Shown here: one piece after another, positions 8,487-16,753 of the stretch
Position numbering within the stretch: position 1 is the first letter of the stretch
Layout of the letters: each line of letters opens with the position of its first letter
Assembly: GCA_016125455.1 (NCBI GenBank)
Contig: WGLS01000001.1
Coordinates: forward strand, 558,001-622,000
From: Alphaproteobacteria bacterium
Lineage (GTDB): Bacteria; Pseudomonadota; Alphaproteobacteria; Caulobacterales; Parvularculaceae
Direction: 5' to 3'
DNA: 64,000 nucleotides
Made by a program: the position numbers and the translations under genes
The notes under the pieces: model-generated
Databases searched by the model: none
What the model was told of the DNA's origin: nothing
What the model saw: the letters and a program-made list of their open reading frames with translations, nothing else

Positions 8487-8588
8487 ATGACTGGCACCGA
8501 ATTAATCACCGCTTTCATCGGCGCATACATGGGGATCATCTCGACAGTTGCATTGTCGAGCCTGTTGACGTTGAAAAAAGCTCGTTGA
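8487..8588 (+). CDS. 33-residue single-pass membrane peptide
   Basis: A short frame encodes MTGTELITAFIGAYMGIIST followed by VALSSLLTLKKAR. It begins seven bases after a strong ribosome binding site (GGGGAGAGG), has one hydrophobic helix and ends with a basic tail, which predicts an inner-membrane peptide with its C-terminus in the cytoplasm. It is isolated: oxyR ends 235 bases upstream and the next gene is convergent. I do not recognise it. The ribosome binding site and the clean membrane segment support it more than chance would suggest. Confidence 0.55.
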   Translation: MTGTELITAFIGAYMGIISTVALSSLLTLKKAR

Positions 8589-8624
8589 AAGGGCGCTGGC
8601 GCCGTCGCGGGGAGAGCGGCGGCG

Positions 8625-9800
8625 TCAACCCGTTTCCGAGCCGTCTTCCGCAGACGCCGCAGGTCGACCATGTCGGATAGGCGCGATGTTGCCGTTCTCC
8701 GACATCAGGATGGCGATCGGGCGAGTTGCGGGCAGCTGGGTCAGGATGATCATGACGGTAACGGTCATCGGCACGGCGAGCAGCGCGCCGGCGAAGCCCC
8801 ATAAAGCGCCCCATACGCCCAACGACAGCAGGATCACCAGCGGGCTGAGATTGAGGCTGCGGCCGATCAACCGCGGTTCAATCACAGAGCTCATTGTCTG
8901 CTCCAGCGCGACGAGCGACACCAGCGTCATTGCCGCTTTCTGTAGCCCGCCACCCTCGGGCTGCACCAGCGCCAGGACGACCGGCAATGCGTTCGCGGCG
9001 ATCGCGCCGACGATGGGGATGTAGTTCAGGAGGAAGATCAAGAGCGCCCAGAAGCCGGCGAACTGGACGCCGATCAGTTTCAGGACGCCAAAACTCGCCG
9101 CGGCCGTTGTCAGGTTCGTCAGTGTCTTGACGGTGATGTATTGGCGCACCATCGCGGCGATATCGGAAATGGTCTCGTTCACTGCTTCGCGTCGTCCGTC
9201 ATCGTGGCTTAGCAGCGCGATCTTCCGGAAAATCCGCCCGCGTTCGAGCAACATGAATACCGTATAAAGAAGGACCGTGATCGAGTTTGACGCGAGCGAT
9301 TGCGCGACCGCGCCGATTTCGCGCAGAACTGGCTGTATGAGGCTCAACGCGCTCGCGCGCACCTGTTCCACGCCGCCGACAAAATCATCCGCGATCAGCC
9401 CGTTGCCGCGCAGCCAGGTAATCCCGGTTTCGGAGATTTCTTTCAGCGCCTTTTCGTATTGCGGCCATGCTTCAATGAATTCGTTGACGTTGTCGCGCAC
9501 GATTTCGATAAACAAGATCGTCGCCGAGACGATAAGCCCGAATGCAAAAATATAAGCGAAGAAATTCGGCAGATGCTTGCCGACGAGGGGCGTTTTGCGC
9601 ACCAGCTCCTTCAGCGTGAAGATCAGGAAGCAGGCGAAGCCCGCGACGATCGCCGGAATCAGAATGCCGCGCGCAACGTGCCCGAAATAGAAAAGCAAGC
9701 CAGCGGTCGCCACGAAATAGAACACGCGCCCGGCGCCGCCAGTGCGGATGACCGGCGGCGGCGTTCTTCGGTCGCCATCTTCAAACTCGTTGACCTGCAT
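8625..9800 (-). CDS. AI-2E/PerM-family membrane transporter
   Basis: A 391-residue inner-membrane protein of the AI-2E transporter (PerM, formerly UPF0118) family. Three hydrophobic helices lie at about 28-75 and 82-103, a long soluble amphipathic stretch at about 105-190 (NVNEFIEAWPQYEKALKEI), then five more membrane segments; the family's glycine-rich stretch (LNYIPIVGAIAANALPVVLAL) and the QTMSSVIEPRLIGRSLNLSP motif are clear. Substrates in the family range from autoinducer-2 export to sodium/proton exchange, so none is assigned. It is divergent from the AMP-ligase-like gene. Confidence 0.88.
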   Translation of the reverse strand: MQVNEFEDGDRRTPPPVIRTGGAGRVFYFVATAGLLFYFGHVARGILIPAIVAGFACFLIFTLKELVRKTPLVGKHLPNFFAYIFAFGLIVSATILFIEIVRDNVNEFIEAWPQYEKALKEISETGITWLRGNGLIADDFVGGVEQVRASALSLIQPVLREIGAVAQSLASNSITVLLYTVFMLLERGRIFRKIALLSHDDGRREAVNETISDIAAMVRQYITVKTLTNLTTAAASFGVLKLIGVQFAGFWALLIFLLNYIPIVGAIAANALPVVLALVQPEGGGLQKAAMTLVSLVALEQTMSSVIEPRLIGRSLNLSPLVILLSLGVWGALWGFAGALLAVPMTVTVMIILTQLPATRPIAILMSENGNIAPIRHGRPAASAEDGSETG

Positions 9801-9946
9801 CGCAATCCCGACATTAGTTGTCAGCGTCTATTCCAATTCGCCCTGTTGCGCCACTTGGCGACGTCGGCTTTTCGATCTGCGGCGCGACAGGATATCGTGC
9901 GTGCGGCGTCAGGCGTTTTCATGCCCGTCAAAGGACTGGAACTTCG

Positions 9947-11116
9947 ATGAAGGCGTTCGAGCTATTCCCGGAACAGGTGGCCGCAATTGTCGGGGCGCTA
10001 ACGCTGGACGAACTTGCGTTCCGGTTTCGCCGTCAGATCGACGGCATGTCATTCGCCTCGACGTTGTTTGACGCGCCTCTTGGCGCTGACGGCCTGAATC
10101 TCAATGATGCCGAGCGCGACGGCTGCGCCCTGCGCGCAAAGGAATTTTTCGGATGGCGCGATCTCGACATGGCGCACGGCCCGACGGCCACGCTGGGCGG
10201 GTGGAGCGCGGCGCTCGCGCACGCCGGTCGCCGCCGCTTGACCGAGTTGACCTTTGTGGCGGCCGGTCGCGGCGACCAGCGCGTTGTCGCCCGCCACGCC
10301 GCCTCCGACATCTTTGCGGACGCCGCCGCCGTCTCGAGCCTGACCTATGGCCGCCGTCGACTTCTTTCGTTCGTGTCGCCGCATTCGCTGCTGGGCTTCA
10401 CCCTGACCGTTCTGACGCCGAACCTGCAACAGATCGAAGCGTTGGATATGCGCGGCATGTCGCCCGAAAAGTTGAACAAGACGCTAAGCTTTGGCGACGT
10501 CGTCGTCGCGACGCCGTCGCTCTGGCGATATCTCATTCAGGAAGGCGCCCGCGCGCCGGATAATGTCATGGCGGTCTATTTTGGCGAAGCTATGAGCCGC
10601 GAGCTTGCCAAGGACATGCGCGACAAAGGCTTTAGCGCGCAACGAGAAGTCTACGGATCAACTGAGACGGGGCTTATCGGGTGGCGCGACTCGCCGGGCG
10701 AACCCTTTCGTCTTTTTGAGGCAATGCAACGCGAAGGCGACGCAGTGGTACGACGTTTCGCTGATGGGCGCTCGGCGCCAATCGAAACGCCGGACCTTAT
10801 AGAATGGCAGGAAGCGCGCACCTTCAATCTTGGCGCGCGCCGCGATGGCGCGGTGCAGATTGGCGCCGTGAACGTTTTTCCCGACAGGATCGCAGCGGTT
10901 ATCGGCGCCCATGAGGACGTTTCGACCTGCCGCATAGAAGTGGGACGGCATTCGGGCGGCTTCGATCGACTGATCGCGCATATTGAGCTGAAGGAGGGAT
11001 CGCCGCTCAATGAACGTCGAGCGCGATCCATCGACCGGCATTGCCGTGACATGCTGCTGCCTCACGAACGGCCGCGAATTTACCGGTTCGCGGACGGCGA
11101 GGCCAAAGACCGATAG
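9947..11116 (+). CDS. AMP-ligase-like protein with degenerate P-loop (4-coumarate ligase-like)
   Basis: A 389-residue protein related to adenylate-forming acyl-CoA ligases. The clearest motif is YGSTETG (236-242), which binds the adenylate. GAVQIGAVNVFPDRI (about residues 302-316) matches the hinge region, and PHSLLGFTLTVL (145-156) fits the acyl pocket. Length and layout recall the 4-coumarate-CoA ligase family that activates photoactive yellow protein (TIGR02372). The ATP-gripping P-loop, normally TSGSTG-like, is replaced by VAAGRGDQR (104-112), and I cannot find a catalytic lysine motif near the C-terminus. No photoactive yellow protein gene is present. It may be a ligase of altered activity or an inactive paralogue. 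The start at 9947 has AAAGGA upstream. Confidence 0.68.
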   Translation: MKAFELFPEQVAAIVGALTLDELAFRFRRQIDGMSFASTLFDAPLGADGLNLNDAERDGCALRAKEFFGWRDLDMAHGPTATLGGWSAALAHAGRRRLTELTFVAAGRGDQRVVARHAASDIFADAAAVSSLTYGRRRLLSFVSPHSLLGFTLTVLTPNLQQIEALDMRGMSPEKLNKTLSFGDVVVATPSLWRYLIQEGARAPDNVMAVYFGEAMSRELAKDMRDKGFSAQREVYGSTETGLIGWRDSPGEPFRLFEAMQREGDAVVRRFADGRSAPIETPDLIEWQEARTFNLGARRDGAVQIGAVNVFPDRIAAVIGAHEDVSTCRIEVGRHSGGFDRLIAHIELKEGSPLNERRARSIDRHCRDMLLPHERPRIYRFADGEAKDR

Positions 11117-11136
11117 AGCACAGCGCGAAGGACGAA

Positions 11137-11592
11137 CTAGTTGTTCGCGCCAACCGACGCCTGCTGGAACTTCTGGTTGATCTGGCCGGAGGTCTGAATG
11201 AACGCCTCGCCATCGCCGATCGTGACGGTGGTTTCGCAGACGGTCATGCAATTGAAGGTCGTGCGTTCGGCCGCGCCCTCCTGAAGCACAAGGACGTTTT
11301 CGCCCAGCGCCTGCACACGGACGATCAAGTTGTCGAGGCGCTCGCCGTTTGCATCATAGATGTACATGTTTGTCGTGCCCGGGCTCTTCCCGTAAAGGAG
11401 AAGATGGGTGGAGTCCTGAACCTGGACGTCGGCGATCCCCGGATTTCCGACGATGATCTGGCCGGCCTCGCGCGTCAGTTCGAACGGCTTGACGTAATCC
11501 ATCGTTAGCCAGACCTCGCCGGCGCTCGCGCCGCCTCCGAGGCAGATCGCGGCGCATGCGGCCGAGCGAACGAGATTCTTGCGAAGCGTCAT
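11137..11592 (-). CDS. Secretin N-terminal-domain (pilus assembly) protein
   Basis: A 151-residue exported protein (signal peptide about 1-24, ending GGASA) consisting almost entirely of the pilus/secretin N-terminal domain found at the start of CpaC and type II/III secretins: LTREAGQIIVGNPGIADVQV, then LLLYGKSPGTTNMYIYDANG. There is no secretin pore region. A Cys pair (CMTVCET) near residue 117-121 is unusual. The ribosome binding site (AGGAGA, seven bases before ATG) sets the start at 11592. Being divergent from a Crp-like regulator and next to the cpa operon, it is probably a periplasmic accessory of the pilus machine. Confidence 0.8.
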   Translation of the reverse strand: MTLRKNLVRSAACAAICLGGGASAGEVWLTMDYVKPFELTREAGQIIVGNPGIADVQVQDSTHLLLYGKSPGTTNMYIYDANGERLDNLIVRVQALGENVLVLQEGAAERTTFNCMTVCETTVTIGDGEAFIQTSGQINQKFQQASVGANN

Positions 11593-11782
11593 TTGGCGTC
11601 TCCTGGCCGAATACTTGGTCGGAGTATCGCCATTTCCCGTCAACGAACGCTTAAGAGCGATGCGAAGGGTCGTCGGACCGGTCTTCCATTTCCCGCATTT
11701 TGATACGCGCGCCTTTACCTGCGTGAAACAAGAACAAGCAATGATTGCATCACGAACCGCAACGCAACACGGGAAACGGGAC

Positions 11783-12493
11783 ATGACCGCCCTCGGCGAA
11801 GTTGATTTGCCGCCTGACGCCGAGATTGCCGATGGCGTTCGATCCATTGAAGCTTTCTCGAGCATTCCGGAAGCGACCCTGGAGACTCTCATCAGCGCCG
11901 CGGTCATTCATGAGTACGCGGATGGCGAAACGATCTCCGCCCATGGGCAGTTTGACGGCGCCGAGTTCTTTATCGTCATCGCCGGCGGAATCAATGCCGC
12001 CCGCGTCGATGGCGATAGCGGCTCCATGATCGTCGAGCGCAGCCGGGCGGGCGACCAGTACGGTCTTGCAATCGCCATCAGCGGAATGAACCCCGCTGAC
12101 GGCGCCGTCCTTACCGCGGATGGCGAAACGAAAATCGCTGCGCTCGAAACATCAGCGCTGAAGGGCGCAATCAACCAGGACGCAGAGCTGGCGCGCGAAC
12201 TGCTAGTCTATTTCGCCCGCAAGGCGGCGGAGCGGCACATCGGCCTCATCGCGCCGGAAGCGTCCGCGCGGCAACGAATTCATGCCGCATTGCTCGACTG
12301 GGCCGAGGTGCACAAGGGCCAGTGGCGAATTGCGAAGATGCCCAAGCACCGGGAGCTTGCCGAGCGAGCAAGGGTCGACGAAAGCCAGACCGCGGCGGCG
12401 ATTGCGGCGCTGATCGCTTCGGGCGTCGCTCGCCGCGATTACCCGGGGTTAGCAATCACGGATATTGACGAACTCCGACGATTGGCAAGCTGA
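11783..12493 (+). CDS. Crp/Fnr-type regulator with atypical effector pocket
   Basis: A 236-residue protein with a cyclic-nucleotide-binding beta-roll (about 20-130) and a C-terminal winged helix (about 155-225; HRELAERARVDESQTAAAIAALI is the likely recognition region). The phosphate-binding cassette residues of true cAMP receptors (Gly-Glu and Arg-Ser/Thr) are missing: the matching stretch is YGLAIAISGMNPADGAVLTA. It therefore probably senses another ligand or none. The start at 11783 is a choice; 11741 is also open. It faces the secretin-domain gene and lies just before the pilin gene, so it may regulate the pilus locus. Confidence 0.75.
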   Translation: MTALGEVDLPPDAEIADGVRSIEAFSSIPEATLETLISAAVIHEYADGETISAHGQFDGAEFFIVIAGGINAARVDGDSGSMIVERSRAGDQYGLAIAISGMNPADGAVLTADGETKIAALETSALKGAINQDAELARELLVYFARKAAERHIGLIAPEASARQRIHAALLDWAEVHKGQWRIAKMPKHRELAERARVDESQTAAAIAALIASGVARRDYPGLAITDIDELRRLAS

Positions 12494-12521
12494 TAATTCA
12501 ATCAATTTTATTTCACGTTCG

Positions 12522-12553
12522 TTAAGGACGTTCTTTCAGCGCCGTTTAAGGAC
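12522..12553 (+). promoter_or_regulatory. Direct repeat TTAAGGAC upstream of the pilin gene
   Basis: TTAAGGAC occurs at 12522-12529 and 12546-12553, 24 bases apart (about two helical turns), 85 bases before the pilin ATG. A close copy, TTGAGGAC, lies at 13522-13529 before cpaB. Repeated spacing on one face of the helix suggests a dimeric activator site; the regulator is unknown. Confidence 0.4.
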
Positions 12554-12637
12554 TTTCGGTCATTGTCGACCACGCCAGAAAGGGGGAGGCCCCTGTAGGC
12601 AGCGCAAGCAAGCAACTAGCTAGTTCAGGAGTCGACC

Positions 12638-12808
12638 ATGAAAGCTCTGATTAAGAAGTTCCTCGAGGAAGAAAACGGCGCCACGGCGATCGAATACGGC
12701 CTCATCGCCGCGCTCGTCGGCGTCGCCGTCATCGCCGGCGTTCGCGCGCTCGGCACCGAGCTGAACGAAACCTTCTCGTCAGTTTCCTCGACGCTCGACA
12801 AGCGTTAA
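12638..12808 (+). CDS. pilA: Flp/Fap-type major pilin (PilA)
   Basis: A 56-residue class IVb prepilin. After the basic leader MKALIKKFLEEENG comes ATAIEYGLIAALVGVAVIAG, the Flp hallmark with Glu at +5 of the mature protein. CpaA is expected to cleave after the leader glycine. The ribosome binding site is AGGAG, seven bases upstream. It starts the pilus block, with its own strong terminator at 12857-12881, so pilin can be made in excess over the machine. Confidence 0.95.
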   Translation: MKALIKKFLEEENGATAIEYGLIAALVGVAVIAGVRALGTELNETFSSVSSTLDKR

Positions 12809-12856
12809 TTGCGACACGGAGCGGAGTGGCCGAAAAGCCGCTCCTGCTTCTCAAGA

Positions 12857-12881
12857 GGGGCCCGTTCGGGCCCCTTTTTTT
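12857..12881 (+). terminator. Rho-independent terminator after the pilin gene
   Basis: The stem GGGGCCCG/CGGGCCCC (12857-12864, 12867-12874; a loop of TT, or GTTC with seven pairs) is followed by TTTTTTTG. It lies 48 bases past the pilin stop. Confidence 0.95.
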
Positions 12882-12994
12882 GTTTGCCGTCAAGCGCCAA
12901 CGGCCGATTGGCCGATCGTGTCTAACTAATTCTTAAAGGGCCGCACCCTAGTTTCGGCGACGCCAAGGGACGGGACAAGGCGTGGAGGTGGGTT

Positions 12995-13501
12995 TTGGCA
13001 AGCTATCTGTTTCTGGCGGCGTTTCCCGCCGCGCTTCTTATTGCGGCGGCCACTGATCTTCACGATTTCAAGATCCCGAACTGGGTCTCTGCGTCGCTTC
13101 TGTTTGCCTATGTCGCGGCGGGCGTCTCACTCGGCGCGCCGGCGTCTGTCATGGTCGAGGGTCTGATTCTCGGGGCCATCGTTCTCGTCGCGGGCTTCGC
13201 CCTCTTCGCAGCAAGATTTTTCGGCGGCGGCGATGCAAAGCTCTTCGCCGCATGCGCGCCATGGATCGGCCTTCATCAGTATATCGAATACTTGACGGCG
13301 ACCGCAATTGCGGGCGGCGCATTCGCCTTGATTATCCTCGCGTTTCGTCGAACTCCGGTGCTGCCGGTCTATGCGCATGCGCCCTGGATCCTTCGCATGC
13401 ACCAGAATCAAAACGAACTGCCCTACGGCGTCGCCATCTCGATTGGCGGATTGATGACCTTTTCGCAAACGCCGTTCTTCAAAATGGCATTTGCTGGTTA
13501 A
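12995..13501 (+). CDS. cpaA: Prepilin peptidase CpaA (TadV)
   Basis: A 168-residue inner-membrane aspartyl protease that trims Flp prepilin leaders. The two catalytic aspartates are in ATDLHDFKIPN (about residue 21) and FFGGGDAKLF (about residue 75), the GxGD-type site. Several hydrophobic helices cover the whole chain, and the short TadV form without a methylase domain is as expected. Translation starts at TTG (12995) behind GGAGG. It precedes cpaB by 97 bases. Confidence 0.92.
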   Translation: MASYLFLAAFPAALLIAAATDLHDFKIPNWVSASLLFAYVAAGVSLGAPASVMVEGLILGAIVLVAGFALFAARFFGGGDAKLFAACAPWIGLHQYIEYLTATAIAGGAFALIILAFRRTPVLPVYAHAPWILRMHQNQNELPYGVAISIGGLMTFSQTPFFKMAFAG

Positions 13502-13521
13502 CGGGTCAGGTTAACGCGTTC

Positions 13522-13529
13522 TTGAGGAC
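13522..13529 (+). promoter_or_regulatory. TTGAGGAC motif before cpaB
   Basis: TTGAGGAC followed by TTTC resembles the TTAAGGAC copies before the pilin gene. It sits 70 bases before cpaB. Two TTAAC words occur nearby (13498-13502 and 13511-13515) but are nine, not seven, bases apart, so this is not a canonical CtrA site. Confidence 0.3.
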
Positions 13530-13598
13530 TTTCCTTAAGAGTGGCGCCGGGAAAAAGCGCCTTTCGTGCGGCGCGATTGAAACAACGGTTGTGTCGAT

Positions 13599-14339
13599 AT
13601 GAACGCTCCTCGATTAATCGGTCTTGCTGTTGCGCTCATCGCCGGAGGCATCGCCTTTTTTGTTGCGATGAACCAGTCCGAAGATGCGCCGGTGGAAGTC
13701 ATTCAGCGCATCGAAGAAAAGACCGTTCGCGTTCTTGTCGCCGACGCCGAACTGCATCGCGGCGATAGATTGAACCCGGATAATCTGAAATGGGTGGAAT
13801 GGCCTGAAAAGACTCTTTCGCCGCTGTACCTCAAGGAAGGGTCGGTTTCGATGGAAGAGCTGACCGAAGCGGTTGCGCGTACACTGATTGTTGAAGGCGA
13901 GCCGATCATCGACGGCAAGATCGTTCGGCCCGGCGCTGGCGGCATGATGTCGGCGTTGCTCGCGCCCGGCATGCGCGCCATCACGACCCGCGTAACCGCC
14001 GAAACAGCTTCCGGCGGGTTTATCCTGCCGGGCGACCGGGTCGACGTCTATTACACGGCGCCCAATGAAATCACCAACGATACGGAATTCGACCTCCTGC
14101 TTGAGGACGTAAAGATTCTCGCGATCGACGCTTACTACTCGGAAGACGCCGAGACGCCGCACATAGCCGGCGCGACGGCGACCCTGGAGCTGTCGCCGGA
14201 CGCCGCGGCATATTTCATCACAGCACGGAATTCTCGCGGACAGATCTCGTTGGCTCTCAGAAGCGCGTTTGAGCCGAAAGAGCCGATCACGGAACGCAAG
14301 AACACGAATGTGGACGTAATTCGCTACGGACGATCGTAG
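13599..14339 (+). CDS. cpaB: Flp pilus assembly protein CpaB (RcpC)
   Basis: A 246-residue periplasmic protein with one N-terminal membrane anchor (about 5-24, LIGLAVALIAGGIAFFVAM). A SAF-like beta-clip domain follows (about 45-110, VRVLVADAELHRGDRLNPDN), then the RcpC/CpaB domain with GDRVDVYYT near residue 145. It assists the CpaC secretin and sits in the usual cpaA-cpaB-cpaC order. Confidence 0.93.
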   Translation: MNAPRLIGLAVALIAGGIAFFVAMNQSEDAPVEVIQRIEEKTVRVLVADAELHRGDRLNPDNLKWVEWPEKTLSPLYLKEGSVSMEELTEAVARTLIVEGEPIIDGKIVRPGAGGMMSALLAPGMRAITTRVTAETASGGFILPGDRVDVYYTAPNEITNDTEFDLLLEDVKILAIDAYYSEDAETPHIAGATATLELSPDAAAYFITARNSRGQISLALRSAFEPKEPITERKNTNVDVIRYGRS

Positions 14340-14389
14340 GCGGATCTGGGAAGGATTTTTGCGCGATGAATGATCGCGGGAGAAACTGC

Positions 14390-16024
14390 ATGAAGAACTC
14401 TGGCCATTCATCGTCCCTACATGGCGCCGTCCGGGCGGCGTGCGCCGGCCTTGGCGGCTTGTGGATTGCATTCGCCGGCGCGGCGAGCGCGCTCGCGCAG
14501 TCCGGATCGGTCATTGATTTCGGCGGTGACGCGGAGACTTCCCGGTCGATCGTGCTGCCGTTGAACAAAGCCGCGGTGGTGACGCTGCCTCGCGCGGCGG
14601 CGGACGTGCTCGTTTCGCAACCGTCTGTCGTCGACGCCGTCGTCCGGTCCTCTCGCAAGGTTTACCTTCTCGGGCTCGATGTCGGTCAGACAAACGCCTT
14701 CTTCTTTGATGGGCAGGGCCGTCAGATACTGAACCTCGAAATTCAGGTCGAGCGGGACGTCGATGTGCTGAACGACCTGCTCGCTCGCCTGCTGCCGGAC
14801 TCGCGCATTACCGCCGAAGCGATCAACGACAACATCATCCTCAAAGGGTCGGTGAAGTCGAGCGCCCAAGCGGCGACGGCGGCGGACATCGCCGGCCGCT
14901 TTGTCGACGACGAGGAAAAAGTCATTCCGATGATGTCAATCCGCCAGCGCGAGCAGGTAATGCTGAAAGTGCGCGTTGTTGAGATGCAGCGCTCGGTGAT
15001 CAAGCAACTCGGCGTCGACGTGAACGGCATTGCCGCTCTCTCGAACGCCGCCATCAATGCAACCGCGTCGACATTCGGCGCCGGCGTTGCGTCGTCCGGC
15101 CTTGCGCTGAACGCCCTGCGCCAGATTGGCTCGAACGGATCAAATGTAGGCCTGACCTTCCGCGCACTCGAACAGATCGGCCTTGTGAAGACGCTTGCCG
15201 AACCTACCTTGACCGCGGTCTCCGGCGAGTCGGCGAACTTCCTGGCTGGCGGCGAGTTCCCGATACCAATCAATCAGCGTGATGACGTCATCACCATCGA
15301 ATTCAAGCAGTTTGGCGTCGGCCTGGGCTTTACGCCGCTCGTGCTCGACAAGGGCCGCATCAACATCAAGGTGTCGACCGAAGTAAGCGAGATTACGTCG
15401 GCGAACAATTTCAGCCTGTCGAGTCAGTCTATTACTATTCCTGGGACGCCTGGAACGCCGGCGCCGCAAGATGACTTCCAGCTGATCGACAGCAATGGCG
15501 ACGGCGTGCCGGACCAAGTGGTCAACCTTGCTTCGGTCGCGGCCGGCGAAGTGCCTGGCATCCCGATCGTCGGGGATCCGGTGGCGCGCGAACAGGGTAC
15601 GCCCCCGGGGGACCCGGTGATCATCAACAATGGCGGCCTGACAATTCCGGCATTCACCGTGCGGCGCGCGGAAACAACGGTCGAACTACCTTCAGGCGGC
15701 AGCCTTGTGATGGCCGGACTGCTGCAGGAAAACATGCGCCAGACAATGAACGGCATCCCCGGAATCATGGACGTTCCCATTCTCGGGCAGCTGTTCCGGA
15801 GCCGCGATTATCAGAATTCCGAAACCGAACTGGTCATCATCGCGACGCCCTACATCGTCTCGCCGACCCAGGAAAGCAAGCTGACGGATCCGTCAAAAGG
15901 CTTTGTCGTTGCGACGGACGCGCAGTCGATCCTGCTCGGAAAACTATCGGCAACCTATGGCCTGGCCGGATCCGGCGTAGAGGAAAAGACGCTTCAGGGC
16001 CCGCTCGGTTTCATTCTTGATTGA
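14390..16024 (+). CDS. cpaC: Flp pilus secretin CpaC (RcpA)
   Basis: A 544-residue outer-membrane pore for the pilus. A signal peptide (about 1-37, ending ALAQ) leads to the secretin N-terminal domain (RSIVLPLNKAAVVTLPRAAA), a BON-like domain (about 115-175) and the secretin core (about 240-510) with the conserved VPILGQLFRSRDYQNSETELVIIATPYIV. The 14390 ATG has GGGAGA eight bases upstream; the in-frame ATG at 14366 would lengthen the leader by eight residues. A Pro/Gly-rich insert (about 355-425) interrupts the core and may be a surface loop. Confidence 0.94.
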   Translation: MKNSGHSSSLHGAVRAACAGLGGLWIAFAGAASALAQSGSVIDFGGDAETSRSIVLPLNKAAVVTLPRAAADVLVSQPSVVDAVVRSSRKVYLLGLDVGQTNAFFFDGQGRQILNLEIQVERDVDVLNDLLARLLPDSRITAEAINDNIILKGSVKSSAQAATAADIAGRFVDDEEKVIPMMSIRQREQVMLKVRVVEMQRSVIKQLGVDVNGIAALSNAAINATASTFGAGVASSGLALNALRQIGSNGSNVGLTFRALEQIGLVKTLAEPTLTAVSGESANFLAGGEFPIPINQRDDVITIEFKQFGVGLGFTPLVLDKGRINIKVSTEVSEITSANNFSLSSQSITIPGTPGTPAPQDDFQLIDSNGDGVPDQVVNLASVAAGEVPGIPIVGDPVAREQGTPPGDPVIINNGGLTIPAFTVRRAETTVELPSGGSLVMAGLLQENMRQTMNGIPGIMDVPILGQLFRSRDYQNSETELVIIATPYIVSPTQESKLTDPSKGFVVATDAQSILLGKLSATYGLAGSGVEEKTLQGPLGFILD

Positions 16025-16035
16025 GGTTATGTCGC

Positions 16036-16710
16036 ATGCTGAATGAACGTCATCTTCGTAGCGCGACCGTCATGTTGGCGCTCCTGGCAGGCGCGGGATG
16101 CGCGGCCTACAAGAACACGGCGAGCGACGCCATCACGGTCGCCGAGCAGCACCCGATCAGCGTCGACAGCCAGACCGTAACGCTGACGCTGTCGCCATCC
16201 GCCGGCGGCCAGCTGTCCCAGGTCGATCACGCGCGCATCCGCGCCTTCGCCGCGGCCTATCAGGACAAGGGGCATGGCCCTATCGCGTTGACCTCGCCGG
16301 TCGGGGTTGACGACCGGGCGGTCGACGCATTCGCCGCCAAGGTGGAAAAGTCACTTTATGAAGCCGGCTTGCCGGCCGGATCCACCCAGCGCTCGGGCTA
16401 TGCCCGCTCCGCCGGGGCCCAGGATTCGTACATCCTTTCGTATACCCACTATATTGCTACGCCAAGCGCCTGCGGCGTGTGGGAGGGCATTCGTGAGCGC
16501 GACTACAAAAACCTGCGATCGCCCAATTTCGGCTGCGCAACGCAGAACAATCTGGCGGCGATGATCGTCGACCCGCGGGAACTCTATGTTCCGGCGGACA
16601 TGACCGAGCCGGATTCGGCAATTCGGATCCGTGGGGTGCGCGCGTTCCGTGCGGGCGAGGACACGTCTTCTGAGAAGAGCGCCGACATCGAAGCGCAGGT
16701 TTCACAGTAA
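16036..16710 (+). CDS. cpaD: Pilus assembly lipoprotein CpaD
   Basis: A 224-residue lipoprotein with signal ending LLAGAGC (lipidated Cys at 19). The CpaD/RcpB signature follows: HPISVDSQTVTLTLS, then the OmpA-like fold to about 130 and the C-terminal GVWEGIRERDYKNLRSPNFGC, typical of the family. It is believed to pilot or stabilise the secretin. It begins 12 bases after cpaC ends, with GAGG upstream. Confidence 0.9.
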   Translation: MLNERHLRSATVMLALLAGAGCAAYKNTASDAITVAEQHPISVDSQTVTLTLSPSAGGQLSQVDHARIRAFAAAYQDKGHGPIALTSPVGVDDRAVDAFAAKVEKSLYEAGLPAGSTQRSGYARSAGAQDSYILSYTHYIATPSACGVWEGIRERDYKNLRSPNFGCATQNNLAAMIVDPRELYVPADMTEPDSAIRIRGVRAFRAGEDTSSEKSADIEAQVSQ

Positions 16711-16753
16711 GGGCGAGGCGCCCGTCGAACGCGGGTTTGCGAAGGAGAAAGGC

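Noticed and set aside
11783-12493. Calling the Crp-like protein a cAMP receptor
   Set aside because: The cassette residues that bind the cAMP phosphate are absent, so cAMP binding was not claimed.
13498-13515. Pair of TTAAC words before cpaB as a CtrA site
   Set aside because: The spacing between TTAA and TTAAC is nine bases instead of seven.
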